Shown: positions 1 through 8,582 of the stretch, one piece after another
Layout: each line of letters opens with the position of its first letter
Position numbering within the stretch: the first letter of the stretch is position 1
Source: Halogeometricum rufum
GTDB lineage: Archaea > Halobacteriota > Halobacteria > Halobacteriales > Haloferacaceae
NCBI RefSeq assembly: GCF_900112175.1
Contig: NZ_FOYT01000001.1
Span: 806,001 to 870,000 of the forward strand
Reading direction: 5' to 3'
DNA length: 64,000 nucleotides
Notes under the pieces: model-generated
What the model saw: only the letters and a program-made list of their open reading frames with translations
What the model was told of the DNA's origin: nothing
Databases searched by the model: none
Made by a program: the position numbers and the translations under genes

Positions 1-181
1 ACACCGCGTCTCGTCCGGGCCCCGCCCGCGAACGAGGACGGCTCCGGGTCCCCTCCGCACGACGCGTGTGATGTGCACCCACGTATCGTTTGGACGCCCG
101 ACAGATTACTCTGGAGCCGGTTTATTCCGGCATTTTAAATACACCCGTCGCCTCCGGCGTCCTGACGAACGCTCGAAACCG

Positions 182-823
182 ATGTTACTCGCCGAACTCA
201 CGCTCCAACACCCGATTCTCCTGGAAACGCTCGGTCGGGTCCCCGACATCGAAGTCGTCTGGCAGGAGACGCACAGACACGAGGACAGACCGACGCAGAT
301 GCTCTGTTGGATACTGGCCGACGACTTCGACGCGGTGGCGAGTGCGATGGCCGACGACCCGTCGGTGCGGGACTCCACCGTCGTCGCCGCCCTCGACGGC
401 CGCCGCCTGTTCCGCGTCGATTTCACGGACCCCACCGCCACCGTCGACGTCGTCCCGCAGTTGGTCGCCGTCGGCGCCGTCGTCGACGAAGCCGTCGGGA
501 CCGCCGCGGGATGGTGGCTCCGGATACAGTTCCCCGACCGAGACGCCGTCGAGTCCGTCTACGAGTTCTGCCGAGACCACGACATCCCCGTCACCGTCGA
601 GCGACTGTACGAGCAGACCGACTGGGAGATGCAGCACGTGCCGGCGCTGACCGACTCGCAGCGGGAGCTACTGTGCGAGGCGCTCGCGTCGGGCTACCTC
701 GAAATCCCGCGGCGGTGCTCGCTCGCGGAACTCGCCGCCGAACTCGGCATCTCCGAGAGCGCGGCGTCGGAGCGCTTCCGCCGCGGCGTGCGCGGACTCG
801 TCGAACAGACGTTGGGCACGTAG
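182..823 (+). CDS. Bat-like HTH-10 transcriptional regulator
   Basis: Predicted DNA-binding regulator of the bacterio-opsin-activator (HTH_10) family, 213 residues. The last 60 residues hold the family's C-terminal helix-turn-helix: LTDSQRELL, then AELAAELGISESAASERFRRG, the recognition part. The N-terminal 150 residues are the usual variable sensing region and show no recognisable PAS or GAF core. I chose the ATG at 182 (MLLAEL) because a TATA-like TTTTAAATA lies at about 133-141, the right distance for a leaderless start; longer in-frame starts at 68 would run through that promoter. Its target genes cannot be read from the sequence; it stands alone on this strand. Confidence 0.85.
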   Translation: MLLAELTLQHPILLETLGRVPDIEVVWQETHRHEDRPTQMLCWILADDFDAVASAMADDPSVRDSTVVAALDGRRLFRVDFTDPTATVDVVPQLVAVGAVVDEAVGTAAGWWLRIQFPDRDAVESVYEFCRDHDIPVTVERLYEQTDWEMQHVPALTDSQRELLCEALASGYLEIPRRCSLAELAAELGISESAASERFRRGVRGLVEQTLGT

Positions 824-861
824 CCGGTCCGCAGGAGTGGACCTCGCGTGCGTGACGCACT

Positions 862-919
862 GTCGACCGCCGACGTGGGTCGCCGTCGCGCGGGTCACCG
901 TCGACCGCCGACGTGGGTC
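862..919. repeat. 20-base direct repeat touching the TrkA-like stop codon
   Basis: GTCGACCGCCGACGTGGGTC occurs at 862-881 and again at 900-919, a 38-base period. The second copy covers two bases of the stop codon of the minus-strand RCK gene ending at 918. No gene is seen in 824-917. Confidence 0.85.
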
Positions 920-1568
920 ACCCGCGCATGAGGTTCATCACCTCGTCGCTCACGGCCGGTTCGGTGGCGACGAGGTAGGAGCTGCCGGCCTCCAGTCGCG
1001 TGTCGGAGCCGGCGATGCGGTGTCCCTCGGCGTCGGAGACGACGATGGCCCCGCGGGGGAACGTGACTTCGGTCAGTGACTTGCCCGCGACGGGAGCGCC
1101 CTCGGCGACGCGGATTTCCACGACGTCGATGGTCCCGGTGACGTCTTCCAGCGACCGCACTTCCCGTTCGACGGCGTTCGCGGTCGCCCGCGCACTCGCG
1201 GCGGCCGTGAACACCACCTCGTCGACGAACGGAGCGTACTCGTCGCCCACGTCGACTTCGCTCCGCATCACCGTCTCCACGTCTGGCGCGAGGTGGGTCG
1301 CCGCCATGCAGATTGCGAGGTTGGTGCCCGTCTCGCCCGTCAACGCGGCGACGACGTCCGTCCGTTCGAGACCCGCCTGTTCGAGGATTGACGGGCGCGT
1401 CGCGTCTCCGCGGATGACCGTCGCGAAGTACTCGTCCGCTATCTCGTCGACCACGTCGCCGTCCTCCTCGACGACGACCACGTCCTGTCCTCGGTCGTCG
1501 AGCACTCTGGCGGTGTTTCGGCCGACGCGACCGCCGCCCGCCACGACCGTTCGCTGTGTTCCCGGCAT
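918..1568 (-). CDS. RCK/TrkA-type nucleotide-binding regulatory protein
   Basis: Cytosolic regulator of a transporter, 216 residues. The N-terminal TrkA_N Rossmann domain shows the dinucleotide-binding GGGRVG (about residues 11-16) and an acidic end of the second strand (VVVVEEDG); the C-terminal TrkA_C domain covers about residues 140-216. It starts two bases after the stop of the APC permease upstream on the same strand, so the two are almost certainly one transcript. Haloarchaea often pair APC permeases with TrkA or UspA proteins; here the partner is probably the permease rather than a Trk K+ channel, since no TrkH is nearby (inference). Confidence 0.85.
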   Translation of the reverse strand: MPGTQRTVVAGGGRVGRNTARVLDDRGQDVVVVEEDGDVVDEIADEYFATVIRGDATRPSILEQAGLERTDVVAALTGETGTNLAICMAATHLAPDVETVMRSEVDVGDEYAPFVDEVVFTAAASARATANAVEREVRSLEDVTGTIDVVEIRVAEGAPVAGKSLTEVTFPRGAIVVSDAEGHRIAGSDTRLEAGSSYLVATEPAVSDEVMNLMRG

Positions 1569-1570
1569 AG

Positions 1571-3139
1571 CTAGTCGTCTTCCGCCTCTCCCTTATCAAC
1601 CCCCGTCCCGGCACCGACGCTCGACGGCGCGGTTCCGTCGCCGTCGGCGGTCGCTGCGCCGTCGGCAGACCCGTCGCCGGGGACGTCTCCGGTATCGGCC
1701 GTCTCCGCCGCCTCGACCGCCTCCGTCCGTCGGTAGCGCCGGCGAGCGTAGTACGCGACCACGCCGAGGACGATCCAGGCCGCGCTCAGACCGAGCGCCA
1801 GCGGGTCCGTCCGCGAGAGGTACTCGACCAGAACCGCGGTCAGGACGAGGTTCAGGACGATGCCGAGTATCGGAGGTATCGGGTAGTAGGGTATCTCGTA
1901 CGGGCGGTTCATGTTCGGCCGCTCCCGTCGGAGTTTGATGACCGCGCCGTTGACGACGACGAACGAGAGGAGGAAGAACAGACTCGACATGTTGCCGGCG
2001 CTCTCGGTCGGGAGCGCCACCGAGGCGAGCATCACGACGGCGCTGCCGAGGATGGCGAGGAAGGGCGTCCCGTAGCGGTGGTGGATGGTGCCGATCGACG
2101 AGGGCAACTGTCGCTCCCGACCCATCGAGAACGCGACGCGCGAGGAGGCGATGACGACGGCGTTCAACGCGGTGATGGTCGAGAAGACGGCGCCGAAGAC
2201 GATGATGGCCCCGCCGTTCCGGATGAGGGGCAGGTCGGTCGGCATGAACGTCGTCGCCGCCTCGGCGATGCCCGCCTCGCCGGCCGCCGCCAACCCTTCG
2301 GCGCCGAGCGTTCCGATGGCGACGGAGACGACGAGGAGGTAGACGAGGACGGTCACTCCGAGGCTGACGAAGATGGCCTTCGGGATGTTCTCGCGGGGGT
2401 TCTTCACCTCCTCGGTGACCGTGGTGATGAGGTCGTAACCCTCGAAGGCGATGAACGTCAGCCCCATCGCGGGGAGGATGCTCGCCGCCGACCGACCGCC
2501 GGGGAACAGGGGCTCGAACTGGTCGAGGGAGAAACTCGTCTCGGTCCCGCCGCCGGCCGAGAGGAAGCCGAACGCGACGAACACGACGAGGATGGCGACC
2601 TTCGTCGCGGTGAATATCGTCTCGACGCTCCCGCTGGCGGCCGTCGAGACGGCGTTCACCGCGACGAGGAGGACGACGGCGCCGAACGCGAGGGCGAGTT
2701 CCGGCGGCACCGCGACGGCGACGGCGGGGAGGTCGACGGCCGCGACGTTCTCGGGCGCGGGTACGACGCCGTAGAGGTGGAGCAGTTCGAGGAAGTTCGG
2801 CGCGAAGCCGAGGGCGTACAGGCCGCCGGCGATCATGTACGCGAACCACAGCATCCACCCCATGACGAACGAGGGCAGGTCGTCGAAAATCTCGCGGACG
2901 AACGCGTACCCGCCGCCGGACTTCGGAATCGCCGAGGCGAGTTCGGCGTAGGAGAGCCCGGTGAACGCCGTCACAACGCCGTTGAGCGCGAAGACGAATA
3001 TCGCCGCCGGGCCGGCGATTTCGGCCGCGAGGCCGGTCAACACGAATATCCCCGCCCCGATCATCGCTCCCATCCCGATCATCGTCGCGTCGAGGAGGCC
3101 CAGATTGGCCGCCGGTTCGCGCGTTCGGTCCGCACTCAT
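1571..3139 (-). CDS. APC-family amino-acid permease
   Basis: Integral membrane transporter of 522 residues. The N-terminal segment NLGLLDATMIGMGAMIGAG is the typical first helix of APC permeases with the glycine-rich substrate-binding bend (GAMIGAGIF). About twelve hydrophobic segments follow up to residue 455, then a hydrophilic, low-complexity acidic tail (Asp/Gly/Ala-rich, about residues 470-522) in the cytoplasm. The substrate is probably an amino acid or polyamine and cannot be told from sequence. It is the first gene of a two-gene unit with the RCK protein. ATG at 3139 is preceded by CATTTTTGTC-like AT-rich DNA fitting a leaderless promoter. Confidence 0.9.
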   Translation of the reverse strand: MSADRTREPAANLGLLDATMIGMGAMIGAGIFVLTGLAAEIAGPAAIFVFALNGVVTAFTGLSYAELASAIPKSGGGYAFVREIFDDLPSFVMGWMLWFAYMIAGGLYALGFAPNFLELLHLYGVVPAPENVAAVDLPAVAVAVPPELALAFGAVVLLVAVNAVSTAASGSVETIFTATKVAILVVFVAFGFLSAGGGTETSFSLDQFEPLFPGGRSAASILPAMGLTFIAFEGYDLITTVTEEVKNPRENIPKAIFVSLGVTVLVYLLVVSVAIGTLGAEGLAAAGEAGIAEAATTFMPTDLPLIRNGGAIIVFGAVFSTITALNAVVIASSRVAFSMGRERQLPSSIGTIHHRYGTPFLAILGSAVVMLASVALPTESAGNMSSLFFLLSFVVVNGAVIKLRRERPNMNRPYEIPYYPIPPILGIVLNLVLTAVLVEYLSRTDPLALGLSAAWIVLGVVAYYARRRYRRTEAVEAAETADTGDVPGDGSADGAATADGDGTAPSSVGAGTGVDKGEAEDD

Positions 3140-3324
3140 CGTTCGTGGTAACTCGTATCATCGTCCGACAAAAGTGTGCGTCCTCGCGGGCGGACCGTTC
3201 GCTCCCCGCGTCGGTCGGAGCGGGTGCGCCCTCGGTCAGAACTCCTCTGCGGTGTCGACGCCGACGACCACGCCGCCGTCGTCGTCGCCGCGAGGACGGT
3301 ACCGTCCCAGCACTCCCCGCGGAC

Positions 3325-3654
3325 TCACAGTTCGTCGCCGCCCTTCGGCTTCCAGGTGTTGCCCTCGAGGACGACCAGGTCGTACCGCTTGAGGACGTGG
3401 AGCAGTTCGACCACCGCCTCGGCGTCCAACTCGGCGGCCGTCTCCGTGGGGAGGTTGTTGGCGACGGCGCTTCGGGTCCCCTCGCCCATCCGTTCCAGCG
3501 TCTCGAGGACGACTTCGACGTCCTGCAGCAGCGGTTCGACGCCCTGTCGGCGTTCCTCGGTGGGACTCAACCGCGACAGCACGTCGTCGTACGTCCCCGT
3601 AATCTCCATCGAAACTGTCACGTCGTCGGCCGCTGGCTCCGTCTCGTCGCTCAT
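3325..3654 (-). CDS. conserved haloarchaeal hypothetical protein
   Basis: Soluble 109-residue acidic protein, not recognised. The ATG at 3654 (MSDETEP) is preferred to an upstream in-frame start because the region before it lacks coding character. The middle is predicted helical (ERRQGVEPLLQDVEVVLETLERMGEGTRSA), and residues 70-109 (AEAVVELLHVLKRYDLVVLEGNTWKP) look like the last helix and wing of a winged-helix fold, but the recognition helix is not convincing. It sits between the permease unit and a lipoprotein gene, all on the minus strand but with gaps over 110 bases, so probably transcribed alone. Confidence 0.7.
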   Translation of the reverse strand: MSDETEPAADDVTVSMEITGTYDDVLSRLSPTEERRQGVEPLLQDVEVVLETLERMGEGTRSAVANNLPTETAAELDAEAVVELLHVLKRYDLVVLEGNTWKPKGGDEL

Positions 3655-3772
3655 GGTCGTGGTACGTGCACAAATCGAGTTAGATGTTCCTATATCTCGC
3701 ACGGAGAGATTCGTCTCGGCGCGACGTGAGAACGAAACGAGGCGAGCGAGAACCGGTCGGCAGGATACGGTC

Positions 3773-4774
3773 TCAGCGGCCGTCCGCCTCGGTCAGTCGG
3801 AGGCGATACTCGAAGTACTCGTCCCCGTACCGAATCAGGTCGTGCGGCGGATACTCGTCCGCGCCGGCGTCCTTCGTCACGTTGCCGTCGACGTAGGCGC
3901 GTTCGTCCAGTCGTTTCAGCACCGAGACGAAGGCGTCGGGGAACGGGTGTTCGGCGCTGTAGCCGTCGCCGCTCTGCGCTCTGCGGAACACGTCCCGTTC
4001 GGCCGACGAGAGCGACGCGGGGTCGATTCGCGCGCCGACGAGGCGGCCGCGCAGGACCGTCTCCACCTCCGCTTCCGTCTCGGCGACCGGTTCCGCGACC
4101 GGTCGGTACACAGCCTCGTGGAACGTCTCGCGTTCGACTTCGACCCGCCAGATTCGGTCGCGGTGAGCGACGTACGCCGGCCCGTCGTCCGCGAGGAGTT
4201 CGCTCGACTCGACGGCCGACTCGTCGCGGTAGACGTAGCCGCCGCGCTGGACGAGTCCCCACGGGACGCCGCCGACGTCGCCGCGGGCGCGGGCCGCCAT
4301 GTAGGCAATCTGTACCGCCCGTTCGTCCGACTGCGGGAGCGCAGCCTTGTCGACGTGTTCGGGCGCGCCGGACTCGTCCTCGCCGAGTCGCCCCTCGTCG
4401 TACAGTCGGAGCACCGGGCGGGTCACCGTCTCCTCGCCGACGACCACCTCGTCGAGGCGGTAGTACCGCCCCTCGTACTTCGCCCACTGGGGTTCGCTGC
4501 GCGGGAACGGCTCGACGTACTGCGTCGTGAACTCCGACCCGTTCACGGCCGCGGCGAGGGCGTCCTCGTCCCACGGCACGCGCGTCTCGTTCAGGTCGCG
4601 GACGTACCGGTCCCGCAGCGTCGCGGTTCGGTCGTACAGGTGGAAGTCGATGGTCGCGGTCGGTTCGCCGTTCCCACCGCTCCCGAGTCCGGTCGAGCAC
4701 CCGGCGAGCGCGGAGAGTCCGGCCGCGCCGACGGCCGCGAGTGCGCGCCGCCGAGAGCATCGGTTGGAGGGCAT
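3773..4774 (-). CDS. Tat-exported lipoprotein of unknown function
   Basis: 333-residue surface lipoprotein. The N-terminus has the twin-arginine group (RRRALAAVG) and a lipobox ending LSALAGC at residue 25, so the mature protein should be lipid-anchored outside the membrane. The mature part is acidic, rich in Tyr and Arg, with no catalytic motif that I recognise; it contains several YRP/RYYRLDEV-like beta-rich segments. The ATG at 4774 follows a region with AT-rich promoter-like DNA (about 4798-4806). It is probably a conserved haloarchaeal hypothetical lipoprotein. Confidence 0.75.
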   Translation of the reverse strand: MPSNRCSRRRALAAVGAAGLSALAGCSTGLGSGGNGEPTATIDFHLYDRTATLRDRYVRDLNETRVPWDEDALAAAVNGSEFTTQYVEPFPRSEPQWAKYEGRYYRLDEVVVGEETVTRPVLRLYDEGRLGEDESGAPEHVDKAALPQSDERAVQIAYMAARARGDVGGVPWGLVQRGGYVYRDESAVESSELLADDGPAYVAHRDRIWRVEVERETFHEAVYRPVAEPVAETEAEVETVLRGRLVGARIDPASLSSAERDVFRRAQSGDGYSAEHPFPDAFVSVLKRLDERAYVDGNVTKDAGADEYPPHDLIRYGDEYFEYRLRLTEADGR

Positions 4775-4845
4775 CGTCGGCCCGTCACGCTACCGAGACT
4801 AATGTCTTCGGTGTCTCTGAGAAATCGCGGCGGGGGGCGGGTGAC

Positions 4846-4883
4846 CGACTCAGGCCGACTCGACCGATTCAGGCCGACTCGAC
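4846..4883. repeat. 19-base tandem duplication over the peroxiredoxin stop
   Basis: Two adjacent 19-base copies, 4846-4864 and 4865-4883, identical except one base (CGACTCAGG versus CGATTCAGG). The second contains the stop codon and last codons of the peroxiredoxin gene; the first repeats them, stop included, just outside the gene. Confidence 0.9.
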
Positions 4884-5342
4884 GGCCTCGACCAACTCGT
4901 CGTAGTCGGGTTCGTTCTCGGGCGACTCCGCCTCCCACGCGTAGGTGACAGTGCCGTCGTCGTCGAGGACGTACACCGCGCGGTTGGCGACGCCGTGCAG
5001 GCCCAGGTCCGCGACGTCTATCTCCAGCCCGTACGCCCGAATCGCCTCCCGGCTCATGTCGCTGACGAGGGGGAAGCCGAGGCCGTGTTCCTCGCGGAAC
5101 GCGTTGAGCGTGAACGGCGAGTCCGCGCTGACGCCGTACACCGACGCGCCGGCGTCCTCGAACCGGTCGAGGTGCTCCTGCAGGGCGGTCATCTCGTTGG
5201 AGCACGGCGGCGTGAACGCGCCGGGGAAGAACGCGAGGAGGGTCGATCCCTCGCCGACGGCGTCCGCGAGCGAGAACTCCTCGACGTCGCCGGTTGCCAC
5301 CTTGTTCGTGAACTCGGGTGCGTCGTCGCCTTCGGAAACCAT
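4869..5342 (-). CDS. peroxiredoxin (AhpC/TSA family, 1-Cys type)
   Basis: Cytosolic thiol peroxidase of 157 residues that reduces hydrogen peroxide or organic peroxides. The active-site segment FFPGAFTPPCSNEM carries the peroxidatic cysteine at residue 47 with the conserved preceding Pro/Thr. There is no other cysteine in the protein, so a resolving cysteine must come from a small thiol (gamma-glutamylcysteine in haloarchaea) or a partner protein. The start MVSEGDD at 5342 is preferred to the longer MRFMPLC form, whose upstream part lies in the promoter (ATAAATCG at about 5369). Monocistronic. Confidence 0.88.
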   Translation of the reverse strand: MVSEGDDAPEFTNKVATGDVEEFSLADAVGEGSTLLAFFPGAFTPPCSNEMTALQEHLDRFEDAGASVYGVSADSPFTLNAFREEHGLGFPLVSDMSREAIRAYGLEIDVADLGLHGVANRAVYVLDDDGTVTYAWEAESPENEPDYDELVEAVESA

Positions 5343-5529
5343 GTCCCCAGATTGGGCACAGAGCGGCATAAATCGCACACCGAACGTGTTCCTCGCCGCG
5401 AACCCGGACGGTTTCCGTGGCCGATTCCACCGACTTCAGCGTTGTCGCCGTCGTCGCCGCGGCGTCGGGTCCGATACCGGCGTCGGCGAGCAACTCGGCC
5501 GCGACGCCGGATTCGGAGGCGGTGCCGAC

Positions 5530-7302
5530 TCAGTCCGTCCCGGTCCCGCCGGCCGGTTCGTCCTCGTCGTCGACGGGGGTGAGGTCGAGGTCCGACTCGT
5601 CGGTGAGCGCTTCGACCTCGTCCTCGTCGAGTACCTCCTCGCCGACTTCGAGGCCGAACTCGGCGGCGCGTTCGCGCCAGAACTCGCGGTACCCCTCGTG
5701 CTCGACGTCGCTCGTCACCGTCGTCTCGCCCCGTTCCAGTCGCGCCTGCTTCTCGCGGACCTCGGCGATGAGGTCCTCGGCGAGGTCGGTCGAGAGTTGG
5801 CCGCTCAACTCCGCCTCCGTGATGGCGCTCTCCTCGGCCTGTAGAATGCGCCGTTCGCTCTGCAGTAGTTCCTGTTTGAGCAGGGAGGGCTCCCGCTCCA
5901 GTAGCGAGCGGATGACGTGCTCGAGTTCGCGCTTCTCGCGCCCGTACTCGCGCTTGAACCGTTCGTACACGCCGGTCCGGATGAGGTTCTGCGTGTGGAG
6001 GCGTTCGGCCTCGTTCAGCGCCTCGTCAACCGCCTTCGCCCGCGTGAGGAGGAGGTCGTACAGTTCCCGTTCCTTCCCGGACGTCTGCACGCCCACCGCG
6101 CGGAGGAACCGCTTCATCGACAGGCCCTGGACGACGAGACTGAACGCGGCGATGCCGAACACGAGGACGCGGAGTTGCTGGCGCGGTCCGACGGACTCCG
6201 GCAGTCCGAGGACGAGCGCGATGGGTATCGAACCGTGGAGGCCGCCCCAGACGAGGACGTGCTGGTAGTTCCGCGGCACGTTCGCGTCCGAGAGCCGGTT
6301 GGCCACCTCCGTCAGGGGGTAGACGGCGACGGCGCGCGCGGCGAGGACGAGGACGATGGCGGGCAGCAGCAGTTCCGCCTCGGCGATTATCTGCCGAATC
6401 GGCGTCTTCACGCCGAGCAGGAGGAAGATGAACGTGTTGACGACGTACGCGGCCGTCTCCCACGTGTTGAACACGGCCGTCTTCGTCTGCGCCGACATGG
6501 CGTACTCGCGGCCGCGGTTGCCGATGAGAAGCCCGGCGGCCACGGTGGCGATGACGCCGCTGACGTGGAGGTAGTGCTCGGCGACGAGGAACGCCCCGTA
6601 GGCGAGGACGACGGTGAGCACGATTTCGGTCATGTGCTCGTCGAGGTTCGCCATCAGGCGGTAGACGAAGTAGCCCGCGGCGAGTCCGACGACTGCGCCG
6701 CCGCCGGCGGAGACGACGATGCCGCCCGCGAGTTCCCCGACGCCCGCTATCGTCGCGAGGTCCGCGGCGCTGTCGCCCGCCTCGACCAGCGCGAGGAGGG
6801 CGGAGAAGATGACGACGGAGATGCCGTCGTTCAGCAGGCTCTCGCCCTCCACGAGGACGGCGAGGCGGTCCGGAACCCCCACCTGCTTGAACAGCGCCAA
6901 CACGGAGACGGGGTCCGTCGGGAGGACGATGGTGCCGAACAGGAGGCCGATGAGCAGGGTGTAGCCGAGCAGTTCCGTGGCGACGAGTCCGACGACGACG
7001 ATGGACGCCGCCAGTCCCACCGTCGCGAGCGTCAGCATCACCGGGAAGTTCGACCTGAACTCGTCGATGTCCGTCGTCGCCGCCCCCTCGAACAGCAGGG
7101 GCGGCAGGACGACGAGGAGGATGATGTCGTGCGTGAGCGTGATGTCTATCTCCAGTCCGACGATGGACGCGCCGAACCCCGCGATGAGGAGCGCGATGGT
7201 GTACGGGATGCGTCCGATTTTGGCCAGTACCGCGCCGACGCCGCCCGCGATGAGAAAGACGGTCAACAGGTCGATGAGTTGTTGTTCCAGCCCACTCGCC
7301 AT
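5530..7302 (-). CDS. Na+/H+ antiporter, CPA1/NhaP type
   Basis: Plasma-membrane cation/proton antiporter, 590 residues. Residues 1-410 contain about twelve membrane segments with the CPA1 motifs PTDPVSV and ESLLNDGISVV, the latter holding the ion-binding Asn-Asp. Residues 410-590 form a long charged cytoplasmic tail, largely helical and coiled-coil-like (rich in Glu, Arg and Leu), then an acidic end. In halophiles such proteins expel Na+ and help pH homeostasis. The ATG at 7302 (MASGLEQQ) is preferred to 7326 (MGPENELS); both are possible. Monocistronic. Confidence 0.88.
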   Translation of the reverse strand: MASGLEQQLIDLLTVFLIAGGVGAVLAKIGRIPYTIALLIAGFGASIVGLEIDITLTHDIILLVVLPPLLFEGAATTDIDEFRSNFPVMLTLATVGLAASIVVVGLVATELLGYTLLIGLLFGTIVLPTDPVSVLALFKQVGVPDRLAVLVEGESLLNDGISVVIFSALLALVEAGDSAADLATIAGVGELAGGIVVSAGGGAVVGLAAGYFVYRLMANLDEHMTEIVLTVVLAYGAFLVAEHYLHVSGVIATVAAGLLIGNRGREYAMSAQTKTAVFNTWETAAYVVNTFIFLLLGVKTPIRQIIAEAELLLPAIVLVLAARAVAVYPLTEVANRLSDANVPRNYQHVLVWGGLHGSIPIALVLGLPESVGPRQQLRVLVFGIAAFSLVVQGLSMKRFLRAVGVQTSGKERELYDLLLTRAKAVDEALNEAERLHTQNLIRTGVYERFKREYGREKRELEHVIRSLLEREPSLLKQELLQSERRILQAEESAITEAELSGQLSTDLAEDLIAEVREKQARLERGETTVTSDVEHEGYREFWRERAAEFGLEVGEEVLDEDEVEALTDESDLDLTPVDDEDEPAGGTGTD

Positions 7303-7406
7303 TGACAGTTCGTTCTCGGGGCCCACGGTTAGGTTCGGTGGCAGGCGGACGGAGGGTGCGGAGGGGGCGACGGAGCGCGGTGGTAAGGAGAAGGCGATGG
7401 GGGCCC

Positions 7407-8207
7407 TCAGAGCGGGCGCGTCGGGGCGACGTCACCGACGGGCGTCGCGTCCCGCCACACCCACTCGAACAGGTCGTTCCCGAACCGCACCGCGGTGTCG
7501 GAGTCGGCGACCAGTTCCGTACTCGGGTCGTACGACCCGTCCAGTCGCGGCAGCGAGAGGAACGTCGTTCCGTCGGCGACGGCGAGGGCGAACGACACGT
7601 CCGCGACGCGGACGGTGAGGTTCTCGGGGATGGGGACGTCGCCGTCGTCGTGCCGGCGAACCTCGTCGACGACGGCTTCGGTGACGAGGAGGCGGCCGGG
7701 TCTGTCCTCGCACACCTCCCGGAGCGTCTGTCCGAGGTCCGGGAAGTGGACCGGCGAGACGACGGCCACCTCCGCGGCGTTCCGGAGACTGTCGTGGATG
7801 AGCCGAATCGCGCCCGCCGGGTCCGTCTCGGAGACGCGAAACACGTCCAGCCCTTCCAGTTCGGACAGGCGGGCACGGAAGGGGTCGGGGAGCGCTCGGA
7901 TGTCGTGGGTGCGCCAGTAGTCGAGGTCGGTCCACAACGTCGACTCCAACCGCCGCCGCCGTTCGACGGCGTCCGCGACGACGATTCCCACGCCGGTGAG
8001 TCGGAGTCGTTCGCCGTCGTCCACTTCGAGCACGCCGTGCTCTCGGAGGTCGTTCACCGCCGCGTAGACGCCCGACTCGCTGGCGTCGAGGGCGGAACAG
8101 AGCGCCCGGGTCGTCGCAGACTCTGCGGCGAGCGTCGTCACGACGGACTCGCGAGTGGTGGAACTCGTGACGTACTCGACGACCGGCGGTGCCCCGTCTT
8201 CGTTCAC
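7407..8207 (-). CDS. winged-helix regulator with FilR1-type effector domain
   Basis: Transcriptional regulator of 266 residues. Residues 10-75 form a winged helix (TRESVVTTLA, then CSALDASESGVYAAVNDLRE as recognition part, wing GVLEVDDGERLRLT). The C-terminal 150 residues match the FilR1 (methanogenesis-regulator-like) domain common in haloarchaeal regulators of this kind. The likely start is the GTG at 8207 (VNEDGAPP); the longer reading frame to 8429 would cross a promoter-like CCTAAACCC at about 8231 and low-quality Arg/Pro-rich sequence. It diverges from the DUF4129 operon across 375 bases containing two palindromes. Confidence 0.8.
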   Translation of the reverse strand: MNEDGAPPVVEYVTSSTTRESVVTTLAAESATTRALCSALDASESGVYAAVNDLREHGVLEVDDGERLRLTGVGIVVADAVERRRRLESTLWTDLDYWRTHDIRALPDPFRARLSELEGLDVFRVSETDPAGAIRLIHDSLRNAAEVAVVSPVHFPDLGQTLREVCEDRPGRLLVTEAVVDEVRRHDDGDVPIPENLTVRVADVSFALAVADGTTFLSLPRLDGSYDPSTELVADSDTAVRFGNDLFEWVWRDATPVGDVAPTRPL

Positions 8208-8582
8208 TCCTTCGAGTCGACGTGGTGCGAACCTAAACCCAACGGTGCGGCCTCGGTGACCGCAGGGGCCGAAGAGTTGCGGGGAAAAGGTGGGCGGCAG
8301 ATGAGGTGCGCGTCGTCGACTGGCGGGGTCGACTTCGAGGGGTCTCACGTCCCACGGACGGACCTGCACGGGCACACGTCCGCTGGGACGTATCGTTCTG
8401 AGTGCGCATCCCACTTCAAAGTTTATCAATTCTGATAATAATTCTCCGGGAGAATTTCAAAGTTCCAGTCCAGCTTGAATCTCTCGCCCCGGCTGGAAGC
8501 AGGGGGTCGGGGCCGCGGGTTTCTGTCAGCACGACACGACAACCTCGAAACGCATTTACTGTGTGTCCCGGTATGTCGTGGC
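8208..8582. other. 375-base divergent intergenic region
   Basis: No convincing gene. It holds promoter-like DNA for both neighbours (CCTAAACCC near 8231 for the minus-strand regulator; CATTTACT near 8552 for the plus-strand gene at 8583) and a strikingly AT-rich island at 8415-8465 with two palindromes. Confidence 0.7.
8415..8465. promoter_or_regulatory. twin palindromes flanked by a direct repeat
   Basis: TTATCA-ATTC-TGATAA at 8423-8438 and AATTCTCC-G-GGAGAATT at 8440-8456 are both perfect inverted repeats, one base apart. They are bracketed by TTCAAAGTT at 8415-8423 and 8456-8464. The AT content is far above the surroundings. Likely an operator or the promoter/terminator of a small RNA; the distance to both flanking starts (over 115 bases) argues against a simple promoter-overlapping operator. 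Confidence 0.55.
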
